The notes below the pieces were generated by a model. The model saw only the letters and a list, made by a program, of their open reading frames with translations. It had not been told where the DNA came from and made no database searches. 64,000 nt of DNA from NCBI RefSeq assembly GCF_031599675.1, contig NZ_CP134223.1:3410001-3474000 (forward strand). The letters run 5' to 3'. The position numbers were made by a program, and so were the translations under genes. Shown in pieces: positions 59,477 through 64,000 of the stretch. Position 1 is the first letter of the stretch. Each line of letters begins with the position of its first letter. The stretch is from Paenibacillus pedocola (GTDB lineage: Bacteria > Bacillota > Bacilli > Paenibacillales > Paenibacillaceae).

Positions 59477-61239
59477 GTAAGCGTGTCTCCTTCCACATTA
59501 ATCGGCAGCAGGATCGCAACCTGGGTTCCTACTCCGGGAAAGCTCTGGATCTGCAGACCATACGTCTCACCGAACATATGCTGCAGGCGGCGGTGCAGAT
59601 TCTGAAGTCCGATGCCGCTTTTACCGGCTTCCTTCGGACTGCCGCCCTCGAGAGAATCGTGCAGCCGCTGAAGCTGTCCTTCATCCATCCCGTTCCCGTT
59701 GTCTTCCACGATTAATTTCAGAATATTCCCTTCCTCGCGGGTATACACCTTAAGGATCCCCTGGCGGCCAAGGGATTCCAAACCATGTTTGACCGCATTT
59801 TCTATGACCGGCTGCACCGTCATCTTAGGAACCCGGATAGGGAGCCACTGTTCATCGATGTCTGTAACAATCACCAGCCTGCCTTCCAGCCGGATTGAAA
59901 TAATCTTCAGGTAGTGGCCGATCTGTTCCAGTTCTTCCTCTAGCGTGACCTCCGCCCCGTCCTCCCATTGACTGCTGTAACGGAACATGGATGACAGTGA
60001 CAACACCAGCTCACCAAGCTGCTCATTCCCTTCCTCATCGAGCATCCAGTAGATCATGTCTAAGGTATTGTACAGGAAATGCGGATTCACCTGAGACTGG
60101 AGCGCATGCAGCTCCGCGTTCTTCTCGCTGACCGACGACAGCTTCACCCGTTCGATCAGCTCTTCAATCCGCCGCACCATCCGGTTGAAGGAAGCGACAA
60201 GGATGTTGATCTCCTGGTATGAGGAAACATTCACCATGCCCCGGAAGTTGCCGACCTCCACCTGCCGCATCTCGCGGATCATCTTCTTCAGAGGGGAGGA
60301 TATACTCCGCGATACAATGAAAGCGATCAGCGTGGAAACAATAATCAGAATCGAAATGACGATCAGCAGATAACGCTTCATCTCAATCAGTTCCACATTC
60401 AAATCTTTATCCGGTGTAATGCTCATAACCCACCAGCCCGAGAATGATAGCTTGGAGGCGACAATCAGACGATCCGGTTCCTGTTGGACCATTACGTCCT
60501 CTGCGGTCTGCAAGGAGGGCAGATTCTCTACCACCGGAGACGGATCTGTAGCGGATGAGACAAAACGTCCATCCTGTGACATCAGATAGACCTGGCTGTG
60601 TGCACCGAGCTTCAGGTTGTCTAAAGCGTCCAGAACAGGCTGGGGATTCGTCTCATAGAGGACAATACCAATCGGTTTATGCTCATTGAGGTCAAAGATT
60701 TGCCGCCCGAAAGCGAATACAGGACTGTCCTCGACCTGGTCGATCAACGAATGCTCGTAGACCCCCAGCCAGACCATTTTCCCTGAAGAAGCGCGCAGCT
60801 GTTTATACCAGTCCTCAGTCTTGTAATCCGGATCAACCACATTCATATAGTTGCCGTAATTATAGATTTTCCCCTTATCGGTAATGACATGAATCCCGAC
60901 CAGATCATCGCGTGAATAAAAGATAGAGCCGATGATATTGGTGATAGTCTGTTCATTGATAAATGCCACTGCCGGTTCATCCGTTGTTTCATTGAGCAGG
61001 CGAATCATCTCAAAGTTATTGCTTAGTGATTTCGATAAGGCGTCATACCCTTTATAGAGCAAGGTGAACAGCCCCGCCGTTTGAGCCACATTCTTCTGCG
61101 ACAAATCGCTGATCTTTTCATGCAATTGAACCGTAGTCCGGTTATAGTACAGCAGGCTGACAATAAGCAGAATACTGGACATGCAAAAAAGAAACAGCAG
61201 AAACAACCGGTGATGGATGGAATGAAAGCCGTTTCGCAT
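59473..61239 (-). CDS. YesM-type sensor histidine kinase
   Basis: 588 residues. Two membrane helices with a dCache-like extracellular sensor (about 40-280), HAMP, then His_kinase 'NPHFLYNTLDMIYWM' (phospho-His) and HATPase 'VEDNGNGMDEGQL', 'GIGLQNLHRRL'. Kinase of the YesM-YesN pair that senses extracellular sugar signals. It follows the ABC permease genes. Confidence 0.93.
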   Translation of the reverse strand: MRNGFHSIHHRLFLLFLFCMSSILLIVSLLYYNRTTVQLHEKISDLSQKNVAQTAGLFTLLYKGYDALSKSLSNNFEMIRLLNETTDEPAVAFINEQTITNIIGSIFYSRDDLVGIHVITDKGKIYNYGNYMNVVDPDYKTEDWYKQLRASSGKMVWLGVYEHSLIDQVEDSPVFAFGRQIFDLNEHKPIGIVLYETNPQPVLDALDNLKLGAHSQVYLMSQDGRFVSSATDPSPVVENLPSLQTAEDVMVQQEPDRLIVASKLSFSGWWVMSITPDKDLNVELIEMKRYLLIVISILIIVSTLIAFIVSRSISSPLKKMIREMRQVEVGNFRGMVNVSSYQEINILVASFNRMVRRIEELIERVKLSSVSEKNAELHALQSQVNPHFLYNTLDMIYWMLDEEGNEQLGELVLSLSSMFRYSSQWEDGAEVTLEEELEQIGHYLKIISIRLEGRLVIVTDIDEQWLPIRVPKMTVQPVIENAVKHGLESLGRQGILKVYTREEGNILKLIVEDNGNGMDEGQLQRLHDSLEGGSPKEAGKSGIGLQNLHRRLQHMFGETYGLQIQSFPGVGTQVAILLPINVEGDTLT

Positions 61240-61317
61240 AGGACTCTCCTCCTTCTTAGCACCCTGTCCTGCCGTTCCCTATTATAAATCCAATGCTTTT
61301 TGTAAAGCAACGCTTAT

Positions 61318-62142
61318 CTAACCCTTAACCGCCCCTGCTACCATGCCCTTCGTAATCCGGTTCGACAGGAAGAAGTAGATCAGGATAACCGGCAATGCGC
61401 CCATGACGAGAAATGCGCCGATATCGCCGTAGTTGACCGAATACTGGCTAACGAAGGTGTACACCCCGAACGGCAATGTTTTCAGCTTCTCGGAAGAGAT
61501 AAAGGTGGCTGCGAGAATATATTCATTCCAGATATTGATGAAAGTCAGGATGCACACGGTCATTACCGGCGGTATCGATACCGGAAGAATGATGCTGCGG
61601 AAAATCCGGTAGACACTGGCCCCGTCGATGAAGGCAGATTCTTCAATCTCGTGTGGAATGTCCCGCATGAAGCCTGAGAGAATAAAGACGGCGATCGGCG
61701 TGGAGAATGCAATGTACGGCAGAATCAGCGACCAATGCGTATTCAGCACATGAATATGTTTGAATATGATCATCAGCGGCAGCAGAGTGGCCTGCATCGG
61801 GATCATCATCCCCATCAGGAAAATCGTCATCACGATATTGCCGTACTTCCAGCGGAACCGAGAAATCGCATATGCCACCATCGAGGCCAGCACAATGACG
61901 CAAACCATCGTTGTTGCGGTAACAAATACGCTGTTACTCAAGTATTTCAGATAACTGCCGGACGTGTAAGCCTCACTGTAGTTATGCCATTGGAACGATT
62001 TCGGGAAGGAAAAGAAGCTGCCGTCCATAATTTCTTCGTTGGTCTTCAGTGAGTAGAGAACTAACCATAAGAGCGGATATAACTGTGTGACTACAGGAAT
62101 GGCGAAAAGAAGATACACGATTCCTTTTTTAAATTTTCGCAT
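61318..62142 (-). CDS. Carbohydrate ABC transporter permease (MalG-like)
   Basis: 274 residues, six helices, EAA loop 'EIEESAFIDGASVYRIFRSIILP'. The second permease of the sugar importer. Family CUT1; the substrate cannot be read from sequence. Confidence 0.93.
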   Translation of the reverse strand: MRKFKKGIVYLLFAIPVVTQLYPLLWLVLYSLKTNEEIMDGSFFSFPKSFQWHNYSEAYTSGSYLKYLSNSVFVTATTMVCVIVLASMVAYAISRFRWKYGNIVMTIFLMGMMIPMQATLLPLMIIFKHIHVLNTHWSLILPYIAFSTPIAVFILSGFMRDIPHEIEESAFIDGASVYRIFRSIILPVSIPPVMTVCILTFINIWNEYILAATFISSEKLKTLPFGVYTFVSQYSVNYGDIGAFLVMGALPVILIYFFLSNRITKGMVAGAVKG

Positions 62143-62159
62143 GACCGCGCACTCCTTTT

Positions 62160-63050
62160 CTAATTAAACTTTCGTTCAATCCGGTTAAAGATCGTATTGA
62201 TGAATCCGGTAAAGACCAGGCAGACCACAACCAGGAAGGTCGCTATCGCACTACCGTAGCCATACTTGAAGGAACCGAATGAACTGGTATACATATGCGT
62301 GGAGATAACATCCGTAGCATGTGCCGGACCGCCGCCGGTCATAACCATAACCAGATCAAATGCCTGCAGGGAACCGATAAATGCCAGTACAATAGATATT
62401 TTAAAGATCGGGACAATCAGCGGAAGGGTAATGTAACGGTCCGCTTTGAAGCCGTCTGCCCCGTCTATTTTTGCCGCCTCATAAAGCTCATCCGGAATAT
62501 TCTGCACCCCGGTATATTGAATCAGCAAATGATAACCGAAGTACTGCCATAGGGATACAAAATAAAGCGCGAACATCGCAATTTTGGGCTCCGTCAGCCA
62601 GTTATGTGTCCAGCTGTCCAGTCCCAGGGAGACCAGTACGCCGTTAAGCATACCGCCCATGGATGTAGGGTTGTACACGGTTTTCCACAATTGTCCAATG
62701 ATAACGACGGACAGAATGACCGGTGTAAAGTAAATGGACACCAGTGTGTTGCCTTTTTTCAAATAACGGTTTAGCAATATCGCCATGAACAGGCACAGCG
62801 GAATTTCTATCATGGAAGCAACAGCATATAGCAGGGTTCTTCTTACGGACGGCCAGAACACCGGATCATTAAAGAACATATCCTTGAAATTGCCGAGGCC
62901 AATAAACGTTGAAGCCGTTAAGCCATCCCATTTGAGCAGTCCTGTGTATACGGATACCACGATGGGAACAAACACAAGGCACACATACAAGAGCAGACAT
63001 GGCAATACGAAGACGGCTATTGTACGCGCTGGCACCTTAAGTACTTTCAT
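62160..63050 (-). CDS. Carbohydrate ABC transporter permease (MalF-like)
   Basis: 296 residues, six helices, EAA loop 'ELYEAAKIDGADGFKADRYITLP'. Works with the gene at 61318 and the binding protein at 63163. No ATPase gene is seen in the window; a shared MsmX/MalK-type ATPase is the usual arrangement. Confidence 0.93.
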   Translation of the reverse strand: MKVLKVPARTIAVFVLPCLLLYVCLVFVPIVVSVYTGLLKWDGLTASTFIGLGNFKDMFFNDPVFWPSVRRTLLYAVASMIEIPLCLFMAILLNRYLKKGNTLVSIYFTPVILSVVIIGQLWKTVYNPTSMGGMLNGVLVSLGLDSWTHNWLTEPKIAMFALYFVSLWQYFGYHLLIQYTGVQNIPDELYEAAKIDGADGFKADRYITLPLIVPIFKISIVLAFIGSLQAFDLVMVMTGGGPAHATDVISTHMYTSSFGSFKYGYGSAIATFLVVVCLVFTGFINTIFNRIERKFN

Positions 63051-63099
63051 CTTTCCCGCCTCCTAAACAAGCAGATTCTTTGTCTATATCCATTAGAAC

Positions 63100-63137
63100 C
63101 CGGTGCGAAGCAGCTTCTTAAGTCCGCTCCGCACCGG
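63100..63137 (-). promoter_or_regulatory. Stem-loop between the binding protein and permease genes
   Basis: CCGGTGCG pairs with CGCACCGG. No T run follows on the minus strand, so it probably protects the upstream mRNA end rather than fully terminating; this gives more binding protein than permease. Confidence 0.6.
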
Positions 63138-63162
63138 TAATGGTAGCTGTATTTGTTACTTC

Positions 63163-64000
63163 TTATTCTTTATTTGCTTCATAAGCGGTTTGATGTTCTT
63201 TGGCCACAGCCGCGGAATCTACTTTTTGGACGAACAGGTTCTGGATGCTGCTAAGGTGCACTTGGGCTGTGGCCGGGTTCATGGTGTTATCAAATGCCAG
63301 GTCGCCGCCCTTAACTTGGTTGAACAGGCCGGCAATGTTAACAGCCAGATCAGAGTAACCGGCAGCTTTCAAGTCGCCGTCTACCTTTTGACCGATACCT
63401 ACAGCATTTTTCAATTCAAATTGTTTCTTAGGATATTCGGAAGCGAAGAAGTTGAGGAAATCTTTGGTTTCCTGCAGGTGCTCACTATTAGCCGATACGG
63501 CAAATGCGCTGCCTGGTGCCAGCATGAATTCGTTAGGGTCACCCTTGCCGTTAACAGTAGGGAATTGGAAGGCTCCAACTTTACCGGCTACAGAAGAAGC
63601 GTCAATGGCGCCTGTTTCCCAGGATCCGATGGACCACATTGCGGCTTTACCGGTTTTGAAAATGTTACCGCCGGCATTGGCATCAATTGAAGTTGCACCG
63701 TCAGGGAATGCTCCTGCCTGAACCAGCTGCTGGAACGCGTCTACAGCTTCAATGAAGGCCGGATCTTCAAAGGTTTTCTTGCCGTCAAGCACATCCTGGA
63801 GGAATCCGGGACCGCCATTGGTGCGCAGCAGGATGTTCATGAAGAGGAACGAACCTGTCCAGGAGTCCTTTTCACCGATGGCCATTGGGGTAATGCCTTT
63901 ATCTTTCAGGATTTTGACATCCTGCAGCAGTTCTTCGAAGGTGGTTGGTGTATTCTTGATTCCGGCTTGGTCGAAGAGTTCCTTGTTGTAGTAGACCACT
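63163..64000 (-). CDS. Extracellular sugar-binding protein, N-terminus outside window
   Basis: 278 C-terminal residues visible. Family 1 solute-binding pattern: 'VYYNKELFDQAGIKNTPTTFEELL', 'AMWSIGSWETGAIDASSVAGKVGAFQFPTVNGKG', 'FAVSANSEHLQETKDFLNFFAS'. It binds a sugar outside the membrane and delivers it to the permeases at 62160 and 61318. Confidence 0.92.
   Translation of the reverse strand, partial: VVYYNKELFDQAGIKNTPTTFEELLQDVKILKDKGITPMAIGEKDSWTGSFLFMNILLRTNGGPGFLQDVLDGKKTFEDPAFIEAVDAFQQLVQAGAFPDGATSIDANAGGNIFKTGKAAMWSIGSWETGAIDASSVAGKVGAFQFPTVNGKGDPNEFMLAPGSAFAVSANSEHLQETKDFLNFFASEYPKKQFELKNAVGIGQKVDGDLKAAGYSDLAVNIAGLFNQVKGGDLAFDNTMNPATAQVHLSSIQNLFVQKVDSAAVAKEHQTAYEANKE

Overview
The window looks like a chromosomal stretch of a spore-forming, low-to-mid GC Bacillota, most likely Paenibacillus or a close relative. 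Pointers are an S-layer-homology protein, multi-modular secreted glucanases with Thr-Pro linkers, YesM/YesN-type two-component genes beside a sugar ABC transporter, a B. subtilis yrk-like sulfur cluster and a c-di-AMP (ydaO-type) riboswitch. Species assignment is inference. No rRNA, tRNA, CRISPR array or intact transposase was seen.

Layout: (1) 1-6.9 kb holds small unrelated genes (cupin, TetR regulator, two paralogous cyclophilin-like secreted proteins, acetyltransferase, ferritin-like protein, VOC protein), a broken sigma-factor gene and a cluster of short repeats. (2) 5.8-25.5 kb is an accessory island of Met- and His-rich membrane proteins around a b-type cytochrome and a multicopper oxidase. 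It also has an actin-like ATPase/ParR-like operon, an Lgt paralogue, an OmpR-type response regulator beside a beheaded histidine kinase, a second decayed copy of the Met-rich module, a beta-propeller lipoprotein and the fused remains of a csoR-copA copper-efflux locus. Eight promoters here share one architecture: two adjacent 11-bp repeats, a 9-nt gap and a -10 box. This suggests one regulon, probably run by the response regulator encoded inside it. (3) 25.8-34.7 kb is a persulfide/sulfane-sulfur island: CoA-disulfide reductase, TusA, DsrE, several rhodaneses, a rhodanese-persulfide dioxygenase, a TauE/SafE exporter, a CstR-like repressor with visible operators, and two paralogous thiol-rich ArsR repressors that share an identical 16-bp site. 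(4) 34.8-64 kb looks like ordinary Paenibacillus-type gene content: erythromycin esterase, glutamate racemase, GH13 and GH87 secreted glucanases, a chemoreceptor, MarR-SDR, CsoR, methyltransferase, a P1B-4 metal ATPase behind a Fur/PerR-like box, AraC, GrpB, LacI-MFS with a perfect 20-bp operator, GNAT, and an ABC sugar-uptake operon with its YesM/YesN kinase-regulator pair.

The most unusual part is the 5.8-25.5 kb island. Its Met-rich envelope proteins, cytochrome, multicopper oxidase and ParM/ParR-like pair appear to be co-regulated. I cannot name an established system that combines these parts. Several genes show decay: remnants, truncations and two frameshifts in A6/T6 runs. The runs could also be assembly errors.
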